From NCBI GenBank assembly GCA_030549495.1, contig JAUIRK010000977.1, positions 52,501 through 116,500 on the forward strand: a DNA stretch of 64,000 bases. The letters run 5' to 3'. The notes beneath the pieces were generated by a model. The model was not told where the DNA came from, searched no databases, and worked only from the letters and a program-made list of their open reading frames with translations. The first letter of the stretch is position 1; each line of letters opens with the position of its first letter. This DNA comes from Nectonema munidae (taxonomy: Eukaryota > Nematomorpha > Nectonematoida > Nectonematidae). The translations under genes and the position numbers were made by a program. Shown piece after piece: positions 12,101-20,159 of this stretch.

Positions 12101-15100
12101 TTAATAAATCCTTTATGATAATTTTTTCTTTGTCATAACACTGTTTGCATCGTCCATGTTTCTCAGCATACTGGATTCTATGTCTTTCTGAATTGTAAGG
12201 TTTTTGTATAGAAGAAGTTTGCTTTTTTCTGGGTGAAAAATTTCCAATAAGGGAGGAGAAAGAGCTAATTCTCTTCTAAACTCTTTTTGCTTTTTTATAG
12301 AGTTTTCCTGTTATCGAAAACTTTTTTTTTTATTTTATGGTAAACAACGAAAGAATTTACAATGCCCATATTGATGTAATCCAAAAATGGTCTGCAATAA
12401 TATTTTCCAGGGCTTTTTCTATCAAATGTATAAACACTGGTTTGTTGATCTAGAAGGTCAGTTCCTCGCATAAATTTGTTATAACGTTGAACCATTGCAG
12501 ATACTTGAATATTGACTTTACCCGGTTTTCCCTTCTGCCTACGCTTCACAGAAACCGTGTTTGTTTCAGCTCCTGAGTCAATAGTTGATAACATCATGAC
12601 AACTTTTGTATCTAGCCATTTCACCAAGGACATCCCATTATAGAATCTTGCTTCGATTTCACCCTTTTTTAATTCTTTATCCAACTTTAGATCTTTTGAG
12701 AGTCCTTTTCTATTTTGTCTTACAGTACCGCATGAAAATATGTTATGCTATGTCATAAGACGGTATACTAAAGCAGGTGATGTATAGAAATTGTATTTCT
12801 TCTGTATTTGTTTATTATTTTTTCAACACACACAAACATGTTGTTTTCATAATTCGTAATGTATCATTCTCTCCATATCATCATCGCTTTGTGTTGTTCT
12901 GCCAACTAGTGGTTCCTCCGACCTAAATATTTTTACATGACGTTGCAAATCATTGCATTTTCTTGCCAGTTTTTCTAATGCTAATCATACCACGTTCGTT
13001 ACTGATGAATCACTTTTGCATCTGTCATCCATAAAGTGTTATTTCGTGAACACATACCATTTTTGTTTCATAAGCTCTTTGCTTCTTATTCTTACATTTC
13101 CTTTTCTGATTTTTCTCGCCTTATGGATAGTTCGTCTCTCTCTTCAGAATTTTCAGCCAACTTTAGCGATGATAATTTCACTTGTTCGGAATAAGCTTGT
13201 TCCTTTTCAAGTTCTGAAAACAGTGATTTCGAATATGATGAAAATCTTGAAGCCCCAGGTGGAACTTCGTACTCATGGAATCACGTTTTTAAGAAAAGTG
13301 GAAGACCCAGAAGAAGAAATGTTACGAGAAATCCTCCAGGAACGAAAGGTGAAGCAAAAGACGTGACAAAAGCACCAGAAGCTTTTTCATTGTTTTTTTC
13401 GAAAGAATTGGTTGGACACATTTACATGATGACAAGAAAAAAAATGTATGAGAATTATGAGTAATAGATATTTTTACAAACATAACATGCGCAATATTTG
13501 TGTGTATGCTATTTCGTGTCTGGTATATATGTGCGTTTATGTGTATGTACGTGTCAGCTTGTGTGGTACCCTCTCATCAGGGTGTGTATATTTCCATACA
13601 CTTTAGCAGAATTGTGAGACTTTCCAAAACGATTATAACTCCATCTTTCTTTCAAAGGAACTTTCATAGCATCAAAAAGAAAAGCTTTTGCACTAACCAA
13701 ATCACCTTTACGATACATAATATTACTAACAACTTGGTATTAAAATCAGGAGCAGCAAGCTACAAAAAAATCAGTAACGTTTTATAAAAGAAAACACACA
13801 TTTAATCATCAATCAACTGATGTATATCAGTGAGTTGTGCACACATGTGTACACCAGGGTGCACCTGTTGTGCACATTTGTGAACAATTAATTTTTCTTT
13901 AGTGAATGAGAGCAACTTTAATGATTAAATTAATTGGGCATTATATCGTGTTATATAGCTCTTTAGCTCAACATAAATACTAAAAAAAAGGAAAAAATGT
14001 TTTTGAAAACCTTTCATTTTATCAAAACATTTCAGCAACTATTTAACCATTTTTCTGTAAAAAGGCAATAAATTTGTTTTAAGTCATTATTTTGATGAAC
14101 TCACTTTCAAAAGTTGCGTTGAACAAGTCTTGAAAAATGAACATGATAAAGACCAGTTTTCTGATAAATTTATTTATTTTTAAAGAATAAATTATGAATC
14201 ATGAAAAAAAAATCATTAATAAGCGAAAGAAATGCAGACTTGGTTTATCGAATGTAGCAAAGAGAAATCATATGTCTAGAGGTAGTTGCCAAAAAGTTAG
14301 CAACGCGCTTAGTTGAAACAAATATTTCTTTACATAGCGTAACTAATCATCAATTTTGTTATTTGGGATACGCAAGAGCTTCAGTTCATTCCAACTGTGC
14401 TGAGGATTTATTTACACACATGAAAAATTCAAACAAATTATTTTGAAAGCTGATGAAAGTCAAATTAGGTGTATAATGACTTTTTTTGATCGATAACAAA
14501 ACCATTCGATTAAAAACAGATCGGAAGGTAGAAGAGAGAAAAGAGATTGAGGGGAGGTTACAAAAATGTAAAGTGTAAAACCTGAGTTTGAAGCCGCTGC
14601 ACCACAAACTTCTTCGCTTCGTACACAGCTCGATTTTTTCCGGTTATTATGATATCTAAACTGTTGTCACTGTTTATTCGGAGTTCTAGCGATGCTCCTA
14701 AATTGTTCAAAACATCTTAATGAGGGAGGGTGATGTTAAAATATGAATAGTCACATAGGAAATAAAAAGAGAATTTAAAAGTGATATTTTGTTAAAATGT
14801 ATCATCATTTCAATTATTATTCAATGTGTAAAAAGGTTTAGTACTTGAAGCATTCTTTCTCAACCTAAAAAAGGGGTAAAATTTTATCATTCAAAAATCT
14901 TTCTACAGGCTGAAAAATTTGTTAAATGCCAGGGATGAACGGCGAACTAGTAATTATTTCCATCTACATGCGCGCTAGAAATCAAGAAAGAAATGATAAA
15001 GAAAATAAATTCATTCGTAGAAATTTAAGGAGCCAGGACTCTACTTACTAGTGATGTACCGGTCTCAAACATGAGCGAGTCTCCCGTGGTTCCTTCTAGG

Positions 15101-18100
15101 AGCATAAACGTATCCACCACAACTAAAAAGTGACGTACTATGCTTAATTTCTTTTTTGTGTGCTTCTCTCACGTTTATATCTTTATTCATTTCGGAAAAT
15201 ATTTCGTAATTTGTGTTCTTTTCATCCTAATATTTTTCATTCACATTTTTATAAAATGAATTGAGCAGCCTGATTTTGCATCATAAAGTATTCTTTCCTA
15301 AATTTTGAAATACGCGACATAATAAGTAATCGAGAAAGGTGACATCTGAGCTATTAGTGTGCGGGTCTTCTTCAAATGTGTAAACTGATTTTTCCAAGTT
15401 TGCCATTTTAATAACCAAAATGCCCAAAGCTTGCCAAAACTACGATGCCGCAAAAATTATGTTGTTCCATTATTTTCTGCTGCTGAATCCGTTTGCCATT
15501 TTTATGTAAAGAAATAGAGACATTATTTGTTAAGACAAATAACATTTTGCCAGTAAATTGATTGTTAAACTTTAAATTGTCCTATATTTTAGCATTTTTC
15601 CTGTTCTTATATTGAATCGGATAAAAAGGAAATGGCAAATCAATAAAATTTGTATCTATTGAATGCCATATTTTGAAAATTACGGATGAGGAACATATAT
15701 TGAGCAAAATCACATGTAAATTTTAGCAAGAATTGATGCAAAGATTTTAAAGGCACGCTTTATTTACAGGTAATATGTATAAATTTAGGAAACAGCTAAA
15801 GGAAGTGAAACAGAGAGGATTATATAAAAAAGAAATAAATGATGTCAAGCTCTAGTTGATATACTACTATTATAACCTTTACTCTCTATTAGTAGATCTT
15901 AATCGCCTTATTTTTGTTTAATCGCCAATTTTTTGATTATTCGCCGATATCTTGAGCCGAACTTAGAATGGTTGTTGAAGCAGAAAACCTTGTTTCTCGA
16001 AAATGTCACTTGAGCTTAACACTGTTATAGAAGATGTTATTGAGATAGTAAATTTTATTAAATCATCAGCATCGAATTCAAGGCTGTTTAGTCAAAAGTG
16101 CTTAACCACTCCTCTATCAGGAAAAGTGTTTCAGAGGGTGCTTTATATGCATGCAGAGGTTGAAATCTTCCTAAACGAGAATAAATTGGCATATCTGACA
16201 GACATATTTTTAGGGTTGAATTTGCTGAATATGTCAATGCAAGGAAGAGATGAGAGTATAATCTCTGTGTCAGAAAAGTCAAGGCTTTCAAAGCAAAGCT
16301 GAGACTGTGAAAAGGAAAGATTGAAGTGGCAAAAACGGCTCTTTTCCACTTTCGAAACTTTTTCTGGAAGATGAAAAAGTCGCCTCACTTTTGGCCATAC
16401 AAAGTGTCATTGTTGGGCACCTTGAGAAATTGGGAGATGAGTTTGACTGATACATTTCGGGTAGAGAGCTGCATGAGAAATACAAATGTTTACAAAGACC
16501 CTTGTATATACAAGATGAGGTTATTTCAGAGTCTTCTATCCAAAATCTTCAAGAGGAGCTTATAGAGATCCAGAATGAGGAAACTCTTAGTTTTGACTTT
16601 CAGCAACAAACTCTACGTGTGTTCTGTACTGCTATGAAAAAAAGAAGGGAGTCCTTGGATTCGAGGCTGTGAAAGTGTTATTGCCTTTCGCTACAACCTA
16701 TTTGTGTGAATCACGATTTGCAGCTCTGACTGCCATCAAAACTAAAAGCTAAGGTTGAAGCTTTGGCTGCAACCGGAACATGATTTGAGGGTTGCACTTT
16801 TCAAGACTGAACCACGAATACAGAAACTTAGCAACATGATTCAAGCCCAAGGCTCCAATTAAAATTAATTTACCGTTTTACATTTAAAAAAAAGATATAC
16901 CTTTAGCTTGTTTTTTTAAAGAATGCGACAGAATATTATTCCGTGAAGTGGTGTTTTAATTAATGTCAAGTTTTAAAATTCACAATGCTGTGAATAAAAT
17001 AAAATGTAATGATGTTAATTTTGTGTTTCACAACATTAAAGTGCCTCTCTTACAGATATATCTGACTTTTACAGTCAGCTAATCATATATGGTTTTAATA
17101 AAATATATGCAACTAAATTAGTGGTATAAAAAGGTTGGGAAGTTTTGTTGTAGTATGATTTCTATAAACATCAATAAAATTATATTTCCACTGCAAGGAA
17201 ATCTAATAAATATAAGTAAAGTGATGAAGAATACCTTGTTTGAAAAAAAGAATTACACAAAAAAGTACAGTTTCAAACAAATTTAGTTTTAAAGTAGCGC
17301 GTATTTTTTAATCCTTTTATTCAAAGTATTTACCAACTTCTAGTACATTAATTATTTTAAGTTGATAAAAAGGCGGGGAGTCGAAAATGCGTATCCTTTA
17401 AAAATGAATTTGTTTGTGTAATATAATAAAAATACCAAAATTTCAATATAAAGAGAAAAAATGAAACTAAATTAGTTTAATTTTAGCAAGAAGGATTTCA
17501 AAATGTAATTTTTATAATTTGATTTTTCAAGAAATAAGTAATATCTTTGCCAGGCAATCATGATTTAATGTACGGCTATTGAATAGTGTGTATACTTATT
17601 TCATCCACCCCTCCTTCCATTACTTTATATTACAAGTAAATAGTTGCTATAAACATTATTCCTTGAAAGTAAACCCACTCTGCGTTCATTCTATTATCAT
17701 AATCGTGTTTTATCTATGGTGCATAATGGAGGGTAGAGTTTGGGGAAATTTCTTTCTGTTAGGTGGCTTCAAGGGTTCCTATTGTAATGTAGTAGAAGTG
17801 GATTCAAAACGCTTTTGTAAAAAATTTGGAACAACGCCTTTTCTAGTTATCTTGTTACTCGAAGAAATTTTAAAGTTATTTAGGCTTTTAAAAAGAATCG
17901 TATTTAAATAGAGAGCTGCTAATGTTAGCCACGTATACAATTCGTGTGTGTATGTACATTGTAGAGTATGCAAGGATGTTTGTGTGTTATGCATAGAAGG
18001 AATGGGAGTAACAAACCTGTTTTTTGCATAATTTCATTACATATTCTAAGTTGTTCAGCATCACTGGTTTCAAAATTACTTTTCGTCTTAAATTCTCTTT

Positions 18101-18321
18101 CTTCAAAAGGTATGTGATAATTCTAAAGAAGTAAACTGTGGAAAAGGAGCGTGAAGAAAAGAGAAAATGATTACAAGAGTGATGGAGGAAGACTTGAGAG
18201 CCATCTTCTTTTTGGTGTCCTCGTTAGACTTCGCACTGCCAGAGCAAAAGGAGGAAGAGGGCAGGGGAGGAAAAGAAGAACTGTAATTCTGTAGAGCGAC
18301 CACACCTGAAGATTCTTCCAT
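1311..18321 (-). CDS. Vigilin-type multi-KH RNA-binding protein, N-terminal part (8 exons)
   Basis: Minus-strand gene. Coding exons in transcript order are 18321-18175, 18122-18017, 14697-14582, 8743-8516, 7943-7701, 7122-6916, 6870-6763 and 1494-1311. All introns are GT...AG and the phases agree, giving about 446 uninterrupted codons. The protein aligns along its whole length, from memory, with vertebrate vigilin (HDLBP) and fly Dp1: an N-terminal FPPLP motif, an unscored first KH, then ASLSLSIPKEH, an RLDIEKDYHPYI module, WFECKVAKEKHKYVIGPKG and a split KH with IGHQG. Vigilins are cytoplasmic proteins with about 14-15 KH domains that bind RNA and associate with ribosomes and the ER; that role is inferred from the family. 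Introns range from 45 and 52 nt to more than 5 kb, and the long ones hold the transposons listed here. The gene runs off the left edge, so at least eight KH domains and the C-terminus are missing. Confidence 0.9.
1905..2700 (+). mobile_element. LINE 3' fragment (end of RT ORF), in vigilin intron
   Basis: Translated pieces match the C-terminal end of a LINE ORF2: EYASTIWD in one frame, then SHTNLKKLQTIQNKTLRLTTG-like sequence in the 2123-2428 frame, then HTLAQLRTNKSPLLREYHF in a third. The frame changes show it is a dead copy without the RT core. It lies antisense to vigilin. Confidence 0.65.
2742..2749. repeat. Target-site duplication ATATCATC (left)
   Basis: Eight bases immediately left of the CAGGGGCGCAC terminus. 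The same octamer follows the other terminus at 6152-6159. Confidence 0.9.
2979..3150 (+). repeat. Tandem duplication, period 79-83 bp
   Basis: Two adjacent copies starting TACGGAATTATTTAATG at 2979 and 3058, plus the start of a third. They carry GTCGCCTCxTACGACATGC. The block is absent from the second copy of the element, so it was gained in this copy or lost from the other. Confidence 0.85.
4088..4225 (+). repeat. tRNA-like (SINE-head-like) segment within hAT copy 1
   Basis: The sequence has the shape of a tRNA gene's internal promoter: an A-box-like TGGCAGGTTGGTTAA followed about 40 bases later by a B-box-like GGATTCGATTTC. A SINE-style body follows. The same segment is found in hAT copy 2 at about 9540-9665, so it belonged to the common ancestor. 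Promoter function is inferred from form only. Confidence 0.5.
4597..4775 (+). repeat. 42-bp minisatellite in hAT copy 1
   Basis: About four units of GAATTGTCCATGxxACxAAATG plus CTTATGAAAATAATGGGGC, period 42. The 76-codon minus-strand frame (MDNSPHYFHKTF repeats) is a product of the repeat and not a gene. Copy 2 of the element keeps about two units near 10038-10125. Confidence 0.9.
5171..5502 (+). repeat. Direct duplication of about 105 bp, 229 bp apart
   Basis: The stretch beginning AAAGATTAAGTGACTTTTG and ending TTTTAATTTAACTCT occurs at about 5171-5275 and again at 5400-5502, nearly identical. The intervening sequence also recurs near the right end of hAT copy 2. Confidence 0.85.
6089..6118 (+). 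repeat. Run of 30 G
   Basis: An uninterrupted G run next to the right terminus of hAT copy 1. Copy 2 has a C run of 13 or so at the matching place (10778-10790), and the left ends have shorter G runs. Such runs are unstable and hard to sequence, so the exact length is doubtful. Confidence 0.9.
6152..6159. repeat. Target-site duplication ATATCATC (right)
   Basis: Exact match to 2742-2749. It marks the right edge of hAT copy 1. Confidence 0.9.
6160..6480 (+). repeat. Short tandem motif ATCTCCAACCTGTATACTACGA
   Basis: Units of about 28 bp containing ATCTCCAACCTGTATACTAC recur at 6157-6245 and again at 6358-6425, with related sequence between (GATATACC, TTGCTAGATGTAA). hAT copy 1 inserted at the edge of this array. 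Confidence 0.7.
6763..6870 (-). CDS. Vigilin exon, first half of a KH domain (GHQG loop)
   Basis: 36 codons: ADSFTSETLKVQPWIIKY followed by LIGHQGANIKPIYDAFPK. It corresponds to PSWLHRFIIGKKGQN...MPK of vertebrate vigilin. The intron before it is just 45 nt (6871-6915), among the shortest that animals use. The domain continues in the exon at 1494, 5.3 kb away. Confidence 0.9.
6916..7122 (-). CDS. Vigilin exon, KH domain (GPKG loop)
   Basis: 69 codons with KEKHKYVIGPKGSGIIEMM, matching the vigilin KH with sequence SQHKYVIGPKG. The second half reads NEVIRIFGPLQNHARVLSLI. Acceptor TTTTTAG|AAA, donor AAAAG|GTTTGT. Confidence 0.92.
7701..7943 (-). CDS. Vigilin exon, KH domain with degenerate loop
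   Basis: 81 codons: RLDIEKDYHPYIRAYS begins the domain and EIVVSGRKEEVEAISD plus INKIYQEK end it. The GxxG loop is not preserved, as in the matching domain of vertebrate vigilin, so degeneracy here is a family feature and not decay. Acceptor TTTAG|TCA, donor GAAAAG|GTTAAG. Confidence 0.9.
8516..8743 (-). CDS. Vigilin exon, complete KH domain
   Basis: Exactly 76 codons (phase 0/0) holding one whole KH domain: IPKEHQKFIIGKGG carries a canonical GxxG loop (GKGG), followed by INVSITGSKEGIKWAAQEIL. This corresponds to the first scored KH of vertebrate vigilin (IPKEHHRFVIGKNG). Acceptor TTTCTAG|GCA, donor GAACAA|GTGATT. The 5.8-kb upstream intron (8744-14581) carries hAT, LINE and piggyBac fragments. 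Confidence 0.92.
8882..8889. repeat. Target-site duplication TTTTACAG (left)
   Basis: Octamer directly before the CAGGGGCGCAC terminus. It is repeated exactly at 10807-10814. Confidence 0.9.
8890..10806 (+). mobile_element. hAT-type element, copy 2 (CAGGGGCGCAC family), 1.9 kb
   Basis: Starts CAGGGGCGCACATCC and ends GGATGTACGACCCTG (two changes from copy 1), with a perfect 8-bp duplication TTTTACAG. Most of its length aligns with copy 1 in the same order, including the tRNA-like segment (about 9540-9665) and two minisatellite units. It lacks the 79-bp duplication and a large part of the right-hand middle. It lies in vigilin intron 8744-14581. Confidence 0.9.
9540..9665 (+). repeat. tRNA-like segment within hAT copy 2
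   Basis: Homologue of 4088-4225: GGATGGCATGGCAGATTGG as A-box region and CTGAATTCGATACGAA as a shortened B-box region. It is more decayed than in copy 1. Confidence 0.45.
10807..10814. repeat. Target-site duplication TTTTACAG (right)
   Basis: Exact match to 8882-8889. It marks the right edge of hAT copy 2. Confidence 0.9.
11005..11510 (+). pseudogene. hAT transposase fragment, ZBED5-like
   Basis: Two frames cover the middle of a ZBED5/SCAND3-type hAT transposase: ALASKIQPAEFKSVLDDVV, KARLFSLLCQKVGSDEE and LLFHTEVHWL in the first, then GDVAARVESLEKVLTKFF and the segment to SIQSTVIDLMDKL in the second. One frame change near 11210 splits them. The N-terminus (BED finger) and C-terminal dimerisation region are absent. 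It lies antisense in a vigilin intron. Confidence 0.8.
11530..11625 (+). pseudogene. Short piggyBac transposase fragment
   Basis: About 90 bases (GGAACAGTCAAATCAAxG ... CTGAAGACACTAAAG) nearly match the piggyBac copy at 60690-60755, the stretch coding CGTVKSSRRFVPGILRP. It begins directly after the hAT fragment and ends at an unrelated LINE-like sequence, so it is a tiny isolated piece. Confidence 0.75.
11640..11770 (+). mobile_element. LINE RT C-terminal scrap
   Basis: The translation YTSIVRPVLTYGCECWSC is the signature of the region after the palm domain in RTE/jockey-type LINE reverse transcriptases. Nothing else of the element is recognisable. Confidence 0.6.
12030..12700 (-). pseudogene. 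piggyBac transposase C-terminal part (PGBD4-like family)
   Basis: The 12684-12295 frame reads MDKELKKGEIEARFYNGMS, LVKWLDTKVVMMLSTIDSG, QVSAMVQRYNKFMRGTDLLD and GKYYCRPFLDYINMGIVNSF, the DDE_Tnp_1_7 fold around the third catalytic aspartate (GTDLLD). Further along, in other frames, come RCKQCYDKEK and CDVYLCLNKNRNCW, a C-terminal cysteine-rich domain. The N-terminal half is missing. This family differs from the CCTTCGCA-type piggyBacs later in the window. Confidence 0.8.
12800..13470 (+). pseudogene. piggyBac 5' fragment (same family as 59137-61650)
   Basis: Nearly identical to 59330-59810: upstream region, then the acidic N-terminus MDSSSLSSEFSANFSDDNF (from about 13120), interrupted once by a stop, then the rest of exon 1 (GRPRRRNVTRNPPGTKGEAK-like in mixed frames). 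Exon 1 ends at GA|GTAATA (13460), which fits the acceptor of the other copy. No exon 2 follows, so it is 3'-truncated. The 137-codon frame starting MHFLASFSN is in the wrong frame and is not a gene. Confidence 0.75.
13500..14581. other. Intronic stretch without recognised gene
   Basis: AT-rich vigilin intron sequence with TG-rich patches. The frames here show no domain and have no family-like character. Confidence 0.5.
14582..14697 (-). CDS. Vigilin exon, second half of N-terminal KH-like domain
   Basis: Two bases complete the split glycine, followed by 38 codons: ASLELRINSDNSLDIIITG and then a helix ending VVQRLQTQ, almost identical in layout to vigilin (GLSIMVSG ... IVARLQTQ). Acceptor TTTAG|GAG, donor CTCAG|GTTTTA. 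The 3.3-kb intron before it (14698-18016) contains a decayed hAT transposase. Confidence 0.85.
15960..16870 (+). pseudogene. hAT transposase relic, ZBED5-like, middle to C-terminus
   Basis: Starts with MSLELNTVIEDVIEIVNFIK, continues FLNENKLAYLTDIFLGLNLL in the 16003-16302 frame, and near 16670-16860 gives VLLPFATTYLCESRFAALTAI and ALFKTEPRIQKL, the hAT C-terminal dimerisation region. Several frame changes and stops lie between. It is highly similar to the minus-strand hAT at 58085-59136 and extends further towards the C-terminus than that copy. Confidence 0.85.
16871..18016. other. Intronic stretch without recognised gene
   Basis: AT-rich vigilin intron. The 110-codon frame at 17579-17911 has no recognisable domain and is probably chance. 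Confidence 0.45.
18017..18122 (-). CDS. Vigilin exon, first half of N-terminal KH-like domain
   Basis: 35 codons plus one base. NYHIPFEERE and AEQLRICNEIMQKTG match the vigilin N-terminal pattern (HVPLEERK...ICLEIMQRTG). This KH-like domain lacks a GxxG loop in vertebrate vigilin too. The intron before it is only 52 nt (18123-18174). The exon ends in phase 1 (ACAG|GT). Confidence 0.85.
18175..18321 (-). CDS. Vigilin exon with start codon (N-terminus)
   Basis: 49 codons from the ATG at 18321-18319, which has a good context (CAAATGG). The segment NYSSSFPPLPSSSF matches the conserved FPPLP stretch before the first KH domain of vigilins, and KSSSITL precedes the splice. The donor is ACTCTT|GTAA. 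An in-frame ATG 17 codons upstream (18372) is possible, but the downstream one gives the family-like N-terminus. Confidence 0.8.
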
Positions 18322-19368
18322 TTGAGCGTGAGAAAAACCTACAAATGAGCTCAACTTGTTAAACAAGAGCAAAAAACTTGGGAGGAGAAGTGAGGCAGGC
18401 TCTCACAAAGGGGGGGCATGAACGCGTGGTTGGCGCTTTTCGAGCGCTACAGATATTAAGGATTACATAGGAGCGCAAATCCGAAGGAAAAGAGGTACAA
18501 GTAAGGCCTTTATCATAACAATAATTTCATTCTTGAAAAGCTTTAAGAGAGTATCTTTCAAATAAGTTATACAAAATAAATATGATGCAAAATTATAAAG
18601 TTAAATGGCTAAAAAATTGAACATAGCTGCGGTGTTAAGATAAACCCATACAATCTTTGTACAATCTGAAATTGGCCGTTCATTTTGAAAGAACATTAAT
18701 ATAAATTAGATTTTAAATTTTCTTTGATAAAAATCACATCAGCGCAGGCTAATGTATAAATATTATTAAGTAAAAAGTCATTAAGTTTAAGTTCATATGA
18801 TTTTTTGAATAAAAACTTTTTTACCAGGATCATAAACGAGTTGATACAAAAGTAATCATTTTTATCAAACCGTTATTTAACAATATTTTTCATCCTAGTC
18901 CCCTTTTAACATTAGAAAAGCCAACTTTTTGTACCTAAAAAGACATTAGGTCGTATACGATCCAAACATAAAAGTTAACAAAATAATAAAAAGAAATATA
19001 AGTTCTGTAATTGGCATTGAAACTTCATCAAAATTGTTCTTTCAAGCCAACAAAAATATAGCTACCATTAATAGTTCTTTCAAGAAAAACATTTTAACTC
19101 ATATTTAAATTTTCAAAATATTATAGTACCTTTAGATTCAATGAAAACATGTCATTTGAAAGAATATCTGTAAAAAAACAAGCTATCCTTTGAAAGGATG
19201 AAACTTCTTCATAAATACTAAATAATTTATTTAAATTGCCATTTTGATTGATAGTTGCCATCTTTAATTAGAGGTGTGTTTTTAATAATTCATAAAAACT
19301 ACAATATTTCATTGATGCCAGACAAGCAGGACAGCAAGGTGTGTGGAATCCCCCTCTCCCTACCACAT

Positions 19369-19775
19369 TTATTCAATACGGACAAGACGCAAGATAGCGC
19401 TTAATCTTGGGATAAGTATTAGTGAATATAAACAATCTTTCTTCATGTAAACTTGGTAGACCGTAGATTTAACAGATCGGGGAATTGTCATGTCATCGTT
19501 GTATAAGTCAATAAACGACCTACATTTTCCTTTGATTTTTAGAGAAATGAGAATTAGAGACATCACTACCAAACCTTTTATCCAGTTGTGTATTCAACTA
19601 TAAACCTTCTAATTTCATTGTTGAGATGGACAAAAAAGTCAAAATGAGACAGGATTTGACTAAGATCGCGAAATTTGGCCAGTAACCAAAAAGAGATTTC
19701 ATCGACAAATAAAGAACCTAAGATATCCATTATTGCATGTCTATTAAATTTATAGTTGGAAAAAAGTATTGGCAA
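19369..19775 (-). pseudogene. Unrecognised broken reading frame
   Basis: Two abutting minus-strand frames, 19775-19578 and 19572-19369, together look like one coding region shifted once. Stretches such as MDILGSLFVDEISFWLLAKF, HFDFFVHLNNEIRRFIVEY and SVKSTVYQVYMKKDCLYSL are protein-like against a low-complexity background. I do not recognise the family. It could be a transposon fragment or a decayed host exon. Confidence 0.3.
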
Positions 19776-20159
19776 TTAACAACATCTCATTTTGATTATT
19801 AAAGAACTGTGTAGAAAATCTTTTCTTTTTGTAGACAATTACAAAATTTAAAATACTCAATATGTATATTAAATTTATACTTTGAAAAGAAAATATTGGA
19901 AAGAGAAATAAATGTTTCGAATTATAAATTAAACATACATATATATTTGGAATTTATAAGTTGTTGACAAAAATAAGAGAGTTCATGAAGGCAAAAAGAT
20001 TTCGTCGAAAATCAAAATAAGATTTTGTCAAGGCACAAAAAATGCCTTCAAATTATAAATTTAAATACATAAAATTGTAAGTATTAAGATTTTAAAGAGG
20101 AAAAAAGAATAAAAAATTTATAAAATTTCTAGTTTTATAATTGTCGACAAAAAGTGCGT

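Noticed and set aside
12953-13366. 137-codon frame (MHFLASFSN...) repeated at 59468-59893
   Set aside because: It is conserved only because the two piggyBac copies are similar. The real transposase N-terminus (MDSSSLSSEF) is in another frame of the same DNA.
15040-15127. Possible extra vigilin exon with a consensus donor GTAAGT
   Set aside because: It lies between two exons that already join in phase within one KH domain, and its translation (TFMLLEGTTGDSLMFETG) has no counterpart in vigilin. At most it is a cryptic exon.
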